DNA from: JAJXWB01 sp036796555
Lineage (GTDB): Bacteria > Pseudomonadota > Alphaproteobacteria > Rhizobiales > Beijerinckiaceae
Assembly (NCBI GenBank): GCA_036796555.1
Contig: DAIRCS010000048.1
Span: 1 to 21,679, forward strand
Direction: 5' to 3'
DNA: 21,679 nucleotides
In this document: one piece after another, positions 1-6,609 of the stretch
How the letters are laid out: every line of letters starts with the position of its first letter
Position numbering within the stretch: the first letter of the stretch is position 1
Translations under genes and position numbers: made by a program
Notes under the pieces: generated by a model
The model's database searches: none
Seen by the model: the letters and a program-made list of their open reading frames with translations, nothing else
What the model was told of the DNA's origin: nothing

Positions 1-108
1 ATCGAGCAGGGCGTCGAGGGCGTCGTCATCGTCGACGGCAAGCTGCCGCACGCCGTGCTGGTCGAGCTTCTCACCGACCACGGCGCGGGCACGCTGATCA
101 CACGGTGA
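1..108 (+). CDS. argB: Acetylglutamate kinase, C-terminal fragment (5' end outside window)
   Basis: The first 35 codons read in frame to a TGA at 106-108. They give a tail with the pattern EGVVIVDGKLPHAVLVELL followed by DHGAGTLI. This matches the C-terminus of ArgB, the amino-acid kinase that phosphorylates N-acetylglutamate in cytoplasmic arginine biosynthesis, where the closing H-[GA]-x-G-T-L-[IV] is characteristic. Only the end of the gene is present, so no catalytic residues can be checked. The stop overlaps the GTG start of the following HAD gene (shared GTGA, 105-108), which implies translational coupling. Family assignment rests on the short tail alone. Confidence 0.8.
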   Translation: MEQGVEGVVIVDGKLPHAVLVELLTDHGAGTLITR

Positions 109-842
109 AACGCGAACTCGACGTCATCAAGCCCAGGCTGCCGGGCGAAATCGCCCGGCGCTTTTCCCATGTGCGCGCATGGGTGTTCGATCTCGACAAC
201 ACGCTCTATCCCGCCGGCTCCGATCTCTGGCCGAAGATCGACCAGCGCATCACGCTGTTCATGGCGCAATTGTTCGGGCTCGACGGCATGTCGTCGCGCG
301 CGCTGCAGAAATATTACTACCAGCGCTACGGCACGACCCTGCGCGGCCTGATGAGCGAGCATGACATCACGGCCGACGAATTTCTCGCCTTCGTGCACGA
401 CATCGACCGTTCCTCGCTCAAGCCCAATCATTCGCTGGCGCAGGGCATCGCCGCGCTGCCCGGCCGCAAGCTGATCCTCACCAACGGCTCGCGCGAACAT
501 GCGATCCGCACGGCCGAAAAGCTCGGCATCCACGACCTGTTCGAGGACGTCTTCGACATCGTCGCCGCCGACCTCCTGCCGAAACCCTATGCGGAGACCT
601 ACGACCGCTTCTTCGCGCGCCACGGCGTCGACCCCAAGGAAGCGGCGATGTTCGAGGATATCGCGCACAATCTCGAAGTGCCGCACGCCCGCGGCATGGT
701 GACGACGCTGGTGACGCCGCGCTCGCAGGACGAGGTCGAGCGCGAGGTCTGGGAGATCGCGACCGGCGGCGAGCCGCACGTGGATTTCGTGACCGACGAT
801 CTCGCCGCCTTTCTGGAGGCGGTGGTCGAGAGAGAAGCTTGA
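105..842 (+). CDS. HAD-superfamily hydrolase, pyrimidine 5'-nucleotidase type
   Basis: This is a 245-residue cytoplasmic phosphatase of the haloacid dehalogenase superfamily. The four HAD motifs are visible. Motif I is FDLDNTLYP, with nucleophile D29 and D31. Motif II is LTNGS, with T126. Motif III is the lysine of LPKP, K160. Motif IV is MFEDIAHNL, with E184/D185, which bind Mg2+. The DNTLYP form and the helical cap between motifs I and II resemble the SDT1/PpnN-like pyrimidine 5'-nucleotidase group, which dephosphorylates nucleoside monophosphates; the exact substrate is inferred. The start is GTG at 105, inside the argB stop (GTGA overlap), so it is probably co-translated with argB. A HAD gene directly after argB is a familiar arrangement in Rhizobiales. 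Its stop lies only 13 bases from the stop of the convergent hydrolase gene. Confidence 0.88.
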   Translation: MKRELDVIKPRLPGEIARRFSHVRAWVFDLDNTLYPAGSDLWPKIDQRITLFMAQLFGLDGMSSRALQKYYYQRYGTTLRGLMSEHDITADEFLAFVHDIDRSSLKPNHSLAQGIAALPGRKLILTNGSREHAIRTAEKLGIHDLFEDVFDIVAADLLPKPYAETYDRFFARHGVDPKEAAMFEDIAHNLEVPHARGMVTTLVTPRSQDEVEREVWEIATGGEPHVDFVTDDLAAFLEAVVEREA

Positions 843-855
843 CCGCGCCTGGGCG

Positions 856-1917
856 TCAGAGCCTCGTCTTGAACCAGTCGATCATCTCCCGGGTGAATTC
901 CGCCGCCTCGTCGCCCGCGCTGCCGATCGTCACGCCCTTGTGCAGGAAGCCGCCCTTGACGGAATAGCCGAAGAGATCGGCGGCCTTGACGGCGGGATCG
1001 GGCGCGCCGGTGCGCATGTTGTAGAATACGCCTTCGTCCGTCATGTAGATCGTCGGAAATATCGTGGAGGTCACGGCGTCGGCGATCGTGGTCCGCGGGA
1101 CGCCCGCGCGATCGAACGCATGCAGCGCGCCGGGGAAAAGCTTCATCACGACGTTCTGGCCGGCGACATCCATCGCATGCGTGGCGTCCTGGCATTGCTG
1201 GAACGACACCCAGTCGTCCTTGTCGCCCTGCAACACCAGAAGGCTCGCGCGCGCCGCGAGCCGGGCGCTGCGGAACTGGACGCCGCACCACGGATATCCG
1301 GCGACGACGGCGCGCAGGCCGGCGCCGGCGCCCAGCACGGCGTCGGAGAGGGGCGCGCTCGCCGCCATCATCGCCGCCGTTCCGCCGCGGCTGCCGCCGA
1401 CGGCGCCGATGCGGCCGCCGTCGATCTCGGGCCGCCCTCTCAGATATTTGACGCTCGCGAGAACGTCATAGGCGCTCGCGGCCCAGCTGAGCTTGTTCTG
1501 GTCCGCGATCGTGTTGTCGATGCCCCGTCCGAAGAACGGATCGACGATGAGGACGGCGAAACCGGCCGAGGTCAGCGCCGCCGCATGCGCGATGTGATGC
1601 GGCCCCAGATTGCCGCTCCCCGGCGTCTCGATGATCGCCGGCGTCGGGCCCTTGGCGTTGGCGGGCAGAAACAACTGCGCCGAAAGCTGCGCGATGGGGC
1701 CCGTCTCGCCTTTGATGAGAGGACCGTAGTCGGCCGGCGAGGCGCTCGGCACGACGACGGGCTCGCCCTTGACGCCGTTGGGCAGGACGTAGGGCGCGGA
1801 TGCGAATTCCCTGGAATCGATCTGCGGCGGACGCGGTTTCTCCTGGGCGAGCGCGCCAGGCGCGGCGGCGAGAGCGCAGGCCAGCGCGCCGATCATGTGA
1901 CGCAGACGGATTTTCAT
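856..1917 (-). CDS. Secreted dienelactone-hydrolase-like alpha/beta hydrolase
   Basis: This is a 353-residue alpha/beta hydrolase. The chosen ATG (complement of 1915-1917) is preceded by a strong AGGGAGG ribosome site at 1923-1929. From this start the protein opens with a signal peptide, a basic n-region (KIRLRH) and a hydrophobic core ending ALAQ, with predicted cleavage after about residue 24. The catalytic triad is readable: nucleophile S176 in GGSRGG, an aspartate in the LQGDKDD strand (D232 or D235), and H266 in GALHAF. The fold and triad order match the dienelactone hydrolase/BAAT-like group. Classical dienelactone hydrolases use cysteine and are cytoplasmic, so this exported serine enzyme probably acts as an esterase or peptidase-like hydrolase on an unknown substrate. 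An upstream extension in the same frame (to 2076) overlaps lysR, lacks a signal and is rejected. It lies 100 bases downstream of lysR on the same strand and may be co-transcribed. Confidence 0.85.
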   Translation of the reverse strand: MKIRLRHMIGALACALAAAPGALAQEKPRPPQIDSREFASAPYVLPNGVKGEPVVVPSASPADYGPLIKGETGPIAQLSAQLFLPANAKGPTPAIIETPGSGNLGPHHIAHAAALTSAGFAVLIVDPFFGRGIDNTIADQNKLSWAASAYDVLASVKYLRGRPEIDGGRIGAVGGSRGGTAAMMAASAPLSDAVLGAGAGLRAVVAGYPWCGVQFRSARLAARASLLVLQGDKDDWVSFQQCQDATHAMDVAGQNVVMKLFPGALHAFDRAGVPRTTIADAVTSTIFPTIYMTDEGVFYNMRTGAPDPAVKAADLFGYSVKGGFLHKGVTIGSAGDEAAEFTREMIDWFKTRL

Positions 1918-1922
1918 CGATG

Positions 1923-1929
1923 CCTCCCT
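1923..1929 (-). promoter_or_regulatory. Ribosome binding site fixing the hydrolase start
   Basis: Read on the minus strand this is AGGGAGG, five bases before the ATG at 1917. It settles the choice between that ATG, which yields a signal peptide, and in-frame starts further upstream that would run into lysR. Confidence 0.75.
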
Positions 1930-2017
1930 TTTTTTGTCGGGGCGTCGATAGCGGCGGCGCCAACGCGGCGCCAATGAAAAGATTTTGCCCGCTCTATTCG
2001 GAAACGACATGAAGCCG

Positions 2018-2923
2018 TCAGAGGCCGACCGCCGCCACGATCCGCTCCCGCAGCCAGAGATTGGACGCCTCACCATCGAACTTGGAATGCCAATACAGAA
2101 AGATATGGGTCTTTTGATGCGGCGCCGGAAACGGATGCAGGTCCTGCTGGTCTGGCTGGCAGACCGAGGAGGCGAAACGGCGCGGCAGCGTCAACGCCAG
2201 ATCGGAGCGCGCGGCGAGTTGGCTCGCGGTCCACAGATTCTGGCAGCGCACGACCACGCGGCGGCTGCGCCCCATCTCTTGCAGGGCCATGTCCTCGATG
2301 TTGAGTCCGGCGCTGCGGGAACTCGCCGCCACATGGTCGAGAGCGAGATAGGTCTCCAGATCCAGCTTGTCCCGGAGCGCGGGATGTCCGCGCCGGACCG
2401 CCACCACATAGTCGCCGCCCATCAGGCGTCGGAAGATGAGCGCGGCGGAAGCCGGCGTCCGGACGTCGATCGCCACATCCAGCTCGCCGTTCGCAAGCTG
2501 GCTTTCGATCTGCTTGCGGTCGTGATGGACGCTGGCGATCGATATGCGCGGCGCGTCGAGGCGCAGCCGTTCGGCGATGGCCGGCAGGACCGCAGATTCG
2601 ATCGTATGCCGCAGGCCGATGGAGAAGCGGCGTTGCGATGTCTGCGGGTCGAAAGCGTGAAGCTGGTTGAGGGCGCTGTCCAGCAGGGTCAGGCCCGCGC
2701 CCACCGGCTCGCTGAGCCTGACCGCGAGCGGCGTCGGCGCCATCAAGTGTCCGTCACGAACGAACAACGGGTCGTTCAACAGGTCGCGGAGCCGCGCAAG
2801 CGCGTGGCTGACGGTTGGTTGCGACAGGTTCAGCGCGCCGGCGGCGCGGGTGATGCTGCGCTCCCGGAATACCGCCGCGAATATCTCCAGAAGATTGAGA
2901 TCGAAGCGGCTCCCCTTTTCCAT
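2018..2923 (-). CDS. LysR-family transcriptional regulator
   Basis: This is a 301-residue LysR-type activator/repressor. The N-terminus is a typical winged helix-turn-helix, running FDLNLLEIFAAVFRERSITR, then AAGALNLSQPTVSHALARLR, then DPLFVR and PTPLA, all LysR hallmarks. The C-terminal two-thirds is the periplasmic-binding-protein-like effector domain (for example LDVAIDVRTP and DYVVAVRRGHPAL). The start is taken at the ATG complementing 2921-2923; a TTG ten codons upstream is possible but less likely. The divergent TPP-enzyme gene begins 156 bases away, the usual LysR layout for control of a neighbouring gene. The secreted hydrolase lies downstream on the same strand. The effector is unknown. 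The DPLFVR/PTPLA form is shared with the NodD/NahR-like branch, but I would not name it further. Confidence 0.92.
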   Translation of the reverse strand: MEKGSRFDLNLLEIFAAVFRERSITRAAGALNLSQPTVSHALARLRDLLNDPLFVRDGHLMAPTPLAVRLSEPVGAGLTLLDSALNQLHAFDPQTSQRRFSIGLRHTIESAVLPAIAERLRLDAPRISIASVHHDRKQIESQLANGELDVAIDVRTPASAALIFRRLMGGDYVVAVRRGHPALRDKLDLETYLALDHVAASSRSAGLNIEDMALQEMGRSRRVVVRCQNLWTASQLAARSDLALTLPRRFASSVCQPDQQDLHPFPAPHQKTHIFLYWHSKFDGEASNLWLRERIVAAVGL

Positions 2924-2985
2924 TCCGCCCGTCCGCGCCAAACGACCTGTCAAAAACGCCGGTGCTAGTCTAAACGCGGTGCGGC

Positions 2986-2999
2986 CGGTTCCGAAACCG
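2986..2999. promoter_or_regulatory. Inverted repeat CGGTT-N4-AACCG in the lysR/TPP-enzyme gap
   Basis: Perfect 5-bp arms (2986-2990 and 2995-2999) flank four bases. The repeat lies between divergent lysR and the TPP-enzyme gene, about 63 bases upstream of the lysR ATG. LysR proteins usually bind imperfect dyads in such gaps, so this is a candidate operator. It is short and could occur by chance. Confidence 0.3.
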
Positions 3000-3023
3000 C
3001 GACATTGGACGCCGCGGTATGGC

Positions 3024-3059
3024 TTGAACTTGCTTCATCACATAATTAACGTGTTAAAT
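3024..3059 (+). promoter_or_regulatory. Candidate promoter of the TPP-enzyme gene
   Basis: In a locally AT-richer stretch, TTGCTT (3030-3035) is followed after 18 bases by TTAAAT (3054-3059), resembling sigma-70 -35 and -10 boxes. An overlapping alternative -35, TTGAAC, starts at 3024. The implied transcript would start near 3066, leaving a very short leader with the AGAGGA ribosome site at 3069-3074. The fit is only approximate. Confidence 0.3.
3046..3057. promoter_or_regulatory. Inverted repeat TTAAC-GT-GTTAA overlapping the putative -10 region
   Basis: Perfect 5-bp arms surround two central bases, directly over the presumed -10 element of the TPP-enzyme gene. A dyad here would suit a regulator that blocks polymerase, possibly the adjacent LysR protein. 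The match is seen directly; the function is inferred. Confidence 0.3.
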
Positions 3060-3079
3060 AGATAAGCGAGAGGACTTTC

Positions 3080-4702
3080 ATGGAGAGCCACCGCGCCGCC
3101 GACGCGCTCGTCGAGACCCTGATCGCCAACGGGCTGGACACGGTCTACGGCCTGCCGGGCGTCCATAATGATCCGCTGTTCGATGCTTTCTGGCAGAACC
3201 GCAACCGCCTGCGTTTCCTGCACGCCCGCCACGAGCAGGGCGGCGCCTACATGGCGCTGGGCGCGGCGCTGGCGACCGGCAAGCCGCAGGCCTTCGCCGT
3301 CGTGCCGGGGCCGGGCCTCCTCAACGCCGGGGCGGCCCTGCTGACCGCTTACGGCATGAACGCGCCGGTGCTGGCGCTGGTCGGCCAGATTCCCGCCGAC
3401 ACGATCGACCGCGGCCTCGGCCAGCTGCACGAAATTCCCGATCAGGTCGGCCTTGCCCGCCACATCACGAAATTCGCCGCGCGCATCGACGCGCCGCACG
3501 AGGCCGCGCCGCTGGCCGCCACGGCCTTGTCGGCCGCGCTGTCCGGCCGCCAGCGCCCGGTCATGCTCGAATGCGCCATGGACGTCTGGGGCAAGCGCAC
3601 GCCGGTCGCGCCGCCTGAAATGGCCGAGCCGCTGCGTCCGCCGATCGACCCGGACACGGTCGAGAAGCTCGCGAAAATTCTCGGCGGCGCGAAGAAGCCG
3701 ATGATCGTCGTCGGCGGCGGCGCGCTCGACGCCAGCGCCGAGGTCACCGCGCTCGCCGAACTCCTGGAAGCCCCTGTCTACGCCTATCGGCGCGGGCAGG
3801 GCGTCGTGGACGGGCGTCACCGCCTCTACGTCTCCATGCCGATCGGCCATCGCCTGTGGAAGGACGCCGACGTCGTGATCGGAATCGGCACGCGCCTGCT
3901 GATCGGCCAGAACGAATGGGGCCTCGACAAGGACCTCAAGATCCTGCGCATCGACATCGACCCGACCGAGCCCAACCGTTTCGCCCGCGCCGACGCAGCC
4001 CTGATCGCGGACGCCGCCGAGGGCGTGCGCGCGCTGCTCGAGCGCCTGCCGAAGCACATGGGCAAGCGCGAAAAGCGCGACGAGGAATTGGCCGGCCACC
4101 GCGCCTGGTTCGCGCAAAAGATCGGCGCGCTCGAGCCGCAGCTCTCCTTCGTGCGCGCCATCCGCAATGCGCTGCCCGACGACGGCATTTATGTCGACGA
4201 GGTCACGCAGATCGGCTTCGCCGCCCGCCTCGCCTTTCCGACCTATGCGCCGCGCACCTTCCTGTCGCCCGGCTACCAGGACAATCTCGGCTGGGGCTAC
4301 GGAACGGCGCTCGGCGCGCAGGCGGCCATGCCGGGCCGCGCCGTCGTCTCCATCGCGGGCGACGGCGGCTTCATGTATCAGGTGCAGGAACTGGCCACCG
4401 CCGTGCAGCACAACCTGCCGGTCGTGGTCGTCGTCTTCGACAATGCGTCCTTCGGCAATGTGAAGCTGCTGCAGAAGGAGCGCTTCGACAGCCATTTTAT
4501 CGCCTGTGACCTCAGGAACCCCGATTTCTGCGCGCTCGCCGAAAGTTTTGGCGCGGCCGCCTTCCGCGCCAGGGATGCCGCCGAACTGGAAAGCGCGCTG
4601 AAAAAGGCCTTCGCCCTGCGCAAGCCGGCGCTGGTGCACGTGCCCTGCGGCGAAATGCCGAGCCCGTGGCCGATGCTGCACATGGGCCGCGCGCGGCCGT
4701 AA
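3080..4702 (+). CDS. Thiamine-pyrophosphate-dependent enzyme, acetolactate synthase/decarboxylase-like
   Basis: This is a 540-residue enzyme with the three-domain TPP fold of acetolactate synthase, benzoylformate decarboxylase and related carboligases. The N-terminal pyrimidine-binding domain has YGLPGVHN and RHEQGGAYMALG, with catalytic-type glutamate E52, then the PGPGLLNA segment. The middle domain (about residues 190-330) is Rossmann-like (PMIVVGGGALDA). The C-terminal TPP domain carries the Mg2+/TPP motif from GDGG (G427-D428-G429) to N455 (GDG, about 25 residues, DN). It is cytoplasmic. The ATG has an AGAGGA ribosome site five bases upstream. It stands alone, divergent from lysR and followed by a palindrome, so it may be LysR-controlled. 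No small regulatory subunit (IlvH-like) is adjacent, which argues against the biosynthetic acetolactate synthase. The substrate cannot be told from sequence. Confidence 0.9.
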   Translation: MESHRAADALVETLIANGLDTVYGLPGVHNDPLFDAFWQNRNRLRFLHARHEQGGAYMALGAALATGKPQAFAVVPGPGLLNAGAALLTAYGMNAPVLALVGQIPADTIDRGLGQLHEIPDQVGLARHITKFAARIDAPHEAAPLAATALSAALSGRQRPVMLECAMDVWGKRTPVAPPEMAEPLRPPIDPDTVEKLAKILGGAKKPMIVVGGGALDASAEVTALAELLEAPVYAYRRGQGVVDGRHRLYVSMPIGHRLWKDADVVIGIGTRLLIGQNEWGLDKDLKILRIDIDPTEPNRFARADAALIADAAEGVRALLERLPKHMGKREKRDEELAGHRAWFAQKIGALEPQLSFVRAIRNALPDDGIYVDEVTQIGFAARLAFPTYAPRTFLSPGYQDNLGWGYGTALGAQAAMPGRAVVSIAGDGGFMYQVQELATAVQHNLPVVVVVFDNASFGNVKLLQKERFDSHFIACDLRNPDFCALAESFGAAAFRARDAAELESALKKAFALRKPALVHVPCGEMPSPWPMLHMGRARP

Positions 4703-4707
4703 CTGCC

Positions 4708-4744
4708 TGTCATCCCGGATGGCTTTCGGCCATCCGGGATGACA
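4708..4744. repeat. 37-bp palindrome after the TPP-enzyme gene (terminator or REP-like element)
   Basis: A 15-bp arm (4708-4722, starting TGTCATCCCGG) is perfectly complementary to 4730-4744, and a further C-G pair leaves a five-base loop TTTCG. It begins six bases after the stop codon. The very stable hairpin could end transcription, but no U-tract follows (the next bases are ATTCGTTTCGG). Its GTCATCCCGG...CCGGGATGAC form resembles dispersed intergenic palindromes common in GC-rich proteobacteria. A repeat that doubles as a hairpin terminator is the best reading. Confidence 0.7.
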
Positions 4745-4805
4745 ATTCGTTTCGGCCACAATCCTGCCGCTTGGCCTTGGCCCGCATCTGTGGCATCGCT
4801 CCGCC

Positions 4806-5126
4806 ATGCTGCGCGTGATCATCCGTTTTCTCGGCCTGCTGCTGCTCGCGGCGGCTTTCGCCGCGCTTGTGATCGACGGCACGAAGAGCATCGCCTCCGA
4901 TACGCTCGTCGTGACGCCGCTGGCGCAGATCGCCGAGCAGGTCGCCCCGTCGAAATTCGCCTTGCTGCAAGGCGCGATCGAGAGCCGCTTCGGCCATTTC
5001 GCCTGGACGCCGGTGACGACGACATTGCTGGCCTTGCCCGGCTGGCTGTGCGCCGGCGCGCTCGGCGGCCTTCTGTTCGCCGCCACGCGCCGCCGCGTCA
5101 TCAGGGTCGGCTATTCCAGCCGCTGA
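4806..5126 (+). CDS. Small membrane protein with two transmembrane helices, function unknown
   Basis: This is a 106-residue protein. A first hydrophobic helix runs from about residue 4 to 23 (basic R3/R7, then LGLLLLAAAFAALV). A central polar part of about 45 residues has the SIASDTLVVTPL and APSKFALLQGAIESR segments. A second helix runs from about residue 71 to 93, and the basic RRRVIRVGYSSR tail follows. The charge pattern suggests both ends are cytoplasmic and the loop periplasmic. I recognise the general type from Rhizobiales genomes as a conserved uncharacterised protein, but no function is known. No convincing ribosome site precedes the ATG, so the start is the weakest part of the call. 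The coding-like hydrophobic pattern and sequence order support a real gene. It precedes msrA by 81 bases. Confidence 0.72.
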   Translation: MLRVIIRFLGLLLLAAAFAALVIDGTKSIASDTLVVTPLAQIAEQVAPSKFALLQGAIESRFGHFAWTPVTTTLLALPGWLCAGALGGLLFAATRRRVIRVGYSSR

Positions 5127-5194
5127 AAACGCCTAACGCCATTGTGATGGCGGCGCGTCTGGCGCTTCGCGGCGCACGGCCTACATTTGCGGCT

Positions 5195-5202
5195 GAGGAG
5201 GA
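5195..5202 (+). promoter_or_regulatory. Ribosome binding site deciding the msrA start
   Basis: GAGGAGGA lies five bases before the ATG at 5208. This favours that ATG over the in-frame TTG at 5187, which would lie upstream of the ribosome site. A second ATG at 5214 is spaced 11 bases away and is a less likely alternative. Confidence 0.75.
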
Positions 5203-5207
5203 CGCCC

Positions 5208-5861
5208 ATGTTCATGCTGCGCAAGCGTGTCGCTCTGCCGAGCGCCGCACAGGCCCTGCCCGGCCGCCCCGACCCGATCCCGACCGCCGCCCGCCATTAT
5301 GTGTTCGACCGCCCGCTGAAGGGCCCCTATCCCGAAGGCATGCGTCAGGCCGTTTTCGGCATGGGCTGTTTCTGGGGCGCCGAACGCAAGTTCTGGGAGC
5401 TCGGCGACGGCATATGGATCACGGCTGTCGGCTACGCCGGCGGCCACACGCCGAACCCGACCTACGAGGAGGTCTGCTCCGGCATGACCGGGCACACCGA
5501 GGCCGTGCTCGTCGTCTACGACCCCGCGAAAATATCCTACGCCCGGCTGCTGAAGACGTTCTGGGAAAATCACGATCCCACCCAGGGCATGCGGCAGGGC
5601 AACGACATCGGCACGCAATACCGCTCCGCGCTGTTCGCGGCGGACGCCGAGGACCTGTCCGCCGCCAGGGCCTCGGCCGACGCGTTCGGCAAGGCGCTCG
5701 CCGCGCGCAATTTCGGACCGGTCACGACCGAGATCGCCGCCGCGCCGCCGTTCTATTTCGCCGAAGACTACCATCAGCAATATCTCGCCAAGAATCCGGC
5801 GGGCTATTGCGGCCTCGGCGGCACGGGGGTCTCCTGTCCTGTGGGCGTCGGAGCGGCCTGA
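5208..5861 (+). CDS. msrA: Peptide-methionine (S)-S-oxide reductase MsrA
   Basis: This is a 217-residue MsrA, which reduces methionine-S-sulfoxide in proteins and free methionine using thioredoxin. The catalytic cysteine is C54 in GMGCFWGAE, the family signature. VGYAGGHTPNPTYEEVCSG, the GHTEAV segment and GTQYRS follow in the usual order. Two recycling cysteines, C201 and C210, sit in GYCGLGGTGVSCP near the C-terminus, so the full three-cysteine relay is present. The N-terminal 45 residues before the domain are a typical long-form extension without a signal peptide, so the enzyme is cytoplasmic. There is no MsrB domain or gene beside it. The start was chosen from the GAGGAGGA site at 5195-5202. 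A UPF0114 membrane protein gene follows after 70 bases, possibly in the same transcript. Confidence 0.96.
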   Translation: MFMLRKRVALPSAAQALPGRPDPIPTAARHYVFDRPLKGPYPEGMRQAVFGMGCFWGAERKFWELGDGIWITAVGYAGGHTPNPTYEEVCSGMTGHTEAVLVVYDPAKISYARLLKTFWENHDPTQGMRQGNDIGTQYRSALFAADAEDLSAARASADAFGKALAARNFGPVTTEIAAAPPFYFAEDYHQQYLAKNPAGYCGLGGTGVSCPVGVGAA

Positions 5862-5931
5862 CCGCCGCGACGGCCTTGGCCGACTTGCCGGGGCGCGACT
5901 CTCCGTGCCATGTCTGGCGCGGGGAGTTCGC

Positions 5932-6456
5932 ATGCACAAGGTTCCGCGCATATTGCAGGTCTGGCTGTTCGCGAGCCGCTGGCTGCTCGCGCCCTTCTAC
6001 TTCTGCCTCGTTGCCAGCCTGTTCGCGCTGCTCTTCAAACTCGTGCAGCACGCCGCCCACATGGTGACGCATCTCGTCGACTCGACCGAGGCGACGGTGA
6101 CCCTCGACATTCTGTCGCTCATCGACATGACGCTGATCGGCTCCCTGATCGTCATCGTCATCTTCTCGGGCTACGAGAATTTCGTGTCGCCCGTCGATCC
6201 GGACCAGCCGAAGAACTATCCGGACTGGATGGGCAAGATCGATTTCGCGGGACTGAAGCTCAAGCTCATGTCCTCGATCGTCGCGATCTCCGCCATCCAG
6301 TTGCTGCGCGCCTTCATGGACCTTCGCAACGCGACCGACCGCGATCTCTGGTGGTCGGTCGGCATCCATATCGCCTTCGTCGTCTCGGCCCTCGTTCTCG
6401 CCCTGTCGGACAAGGTCTCGGCCCATGATGCGTCCGCCGGCGGCGATCATCACTGA
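5932..6456 (+). CDS. UPF0114 (YqhA-like) integral membrane protein
   Basis: This is a 174-residue inner-membrane protein. Hydrophobic segments lie at about residues 17-38, 62-80, 105-123 and 143-159, giving three to four helices. The segment LIDMTLIGSLIVIVIFSGYENFVSP, followed by DWMGKIDFAGLKLKLMSSIVAISAIQLL, is the conserved core of the UPF0114/YqhA family, whose members are about 165 residues and of unknown function. The start is the ATG at 5932, with GGGGAG at 5921-5926 five bases before it; a GTG nine codons upstream (5905) lacks such a site. The His/Asp-rich tail (AHDASAGGDHH) is unremarkable but could bind metal. The gene is co-directional with msrA. Confidence 0.9.
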   Translation: MHKVPRILQVWLFASRWLLAPFYFCLVASLFALLFKLVQHAAHMVTHLVDSTEATVTLDILSLIDMTLIGSLIVIVIFSGYENFVSPVDPDQPKNYPDWMGKIDFAGLKLKLMSSIVAISAIQLLRAFMDLRNATDRDLWWSVGIHIAFVVSALVLALSDKVSAHDASAGGDHH

Positions 6457-6540
6457 TCGGATATCCGCGCTGCGGCTCGCCTCCCGCCGCGTGCGCAATG
6501 TCACATAAACGCCGTCCGGCTTGCGTCAGCTTGCGGGCCG

Positions 6541-6561
6541 GCTCACGATGATCTCGTGAGC
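6541..6561. promoter_or_regulatory. Inverted repeat GCTCACGA-N5-TCGTGAGC upstream of the large envelope operon
   Basis: Perfect 8-bp arms (6541-6548, 6554-6561) flank TGATC, ending 48 bases before the ATG of the giant gene. The arm and loop geometry fits a dimeric repressor or activator site. It could equally be a small hairpin ending the upstream transcript, but no T-run follows. A 7-bp direct repeat, GCTTGCG, at 6519-6525 and 6529-6535 (one helical turn apart) sits just upstream. No clear -10/-35 pair was found. The gap 6457-6609 holds no gene. Confidence 0.45.
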
Positions 6562-6609
6562 AAGATGCAGGCCGCGTTTCGGCGTTGAATACGCGGCATT
6601 GGGGGATTC

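Noticed and set aside
1956..1972. GGCGCC-AACGC-GGCGCC hairpin between lysR and the hydrolase gene
   Set aside because: A 6-bp GC stem in GC-rich DNA with no T-run on either strand; too weak to call a terminator or operator.
3038..5101. Antisense open frame of 687 codons opposite the TPP-enzyme gene
   Set aside because: It has no recognisable motif, crosses the palindrome and two plus-strand genes, and has shadow-type composition.
4739..6067. Plus-strand 442-codon frame covering the small membrane protein and msrA
   Set aside because: The frame is +1 relative to msrA, has Arg-rich composition and lacks domain motifs. The real genes have family signatures and ribosome sites.
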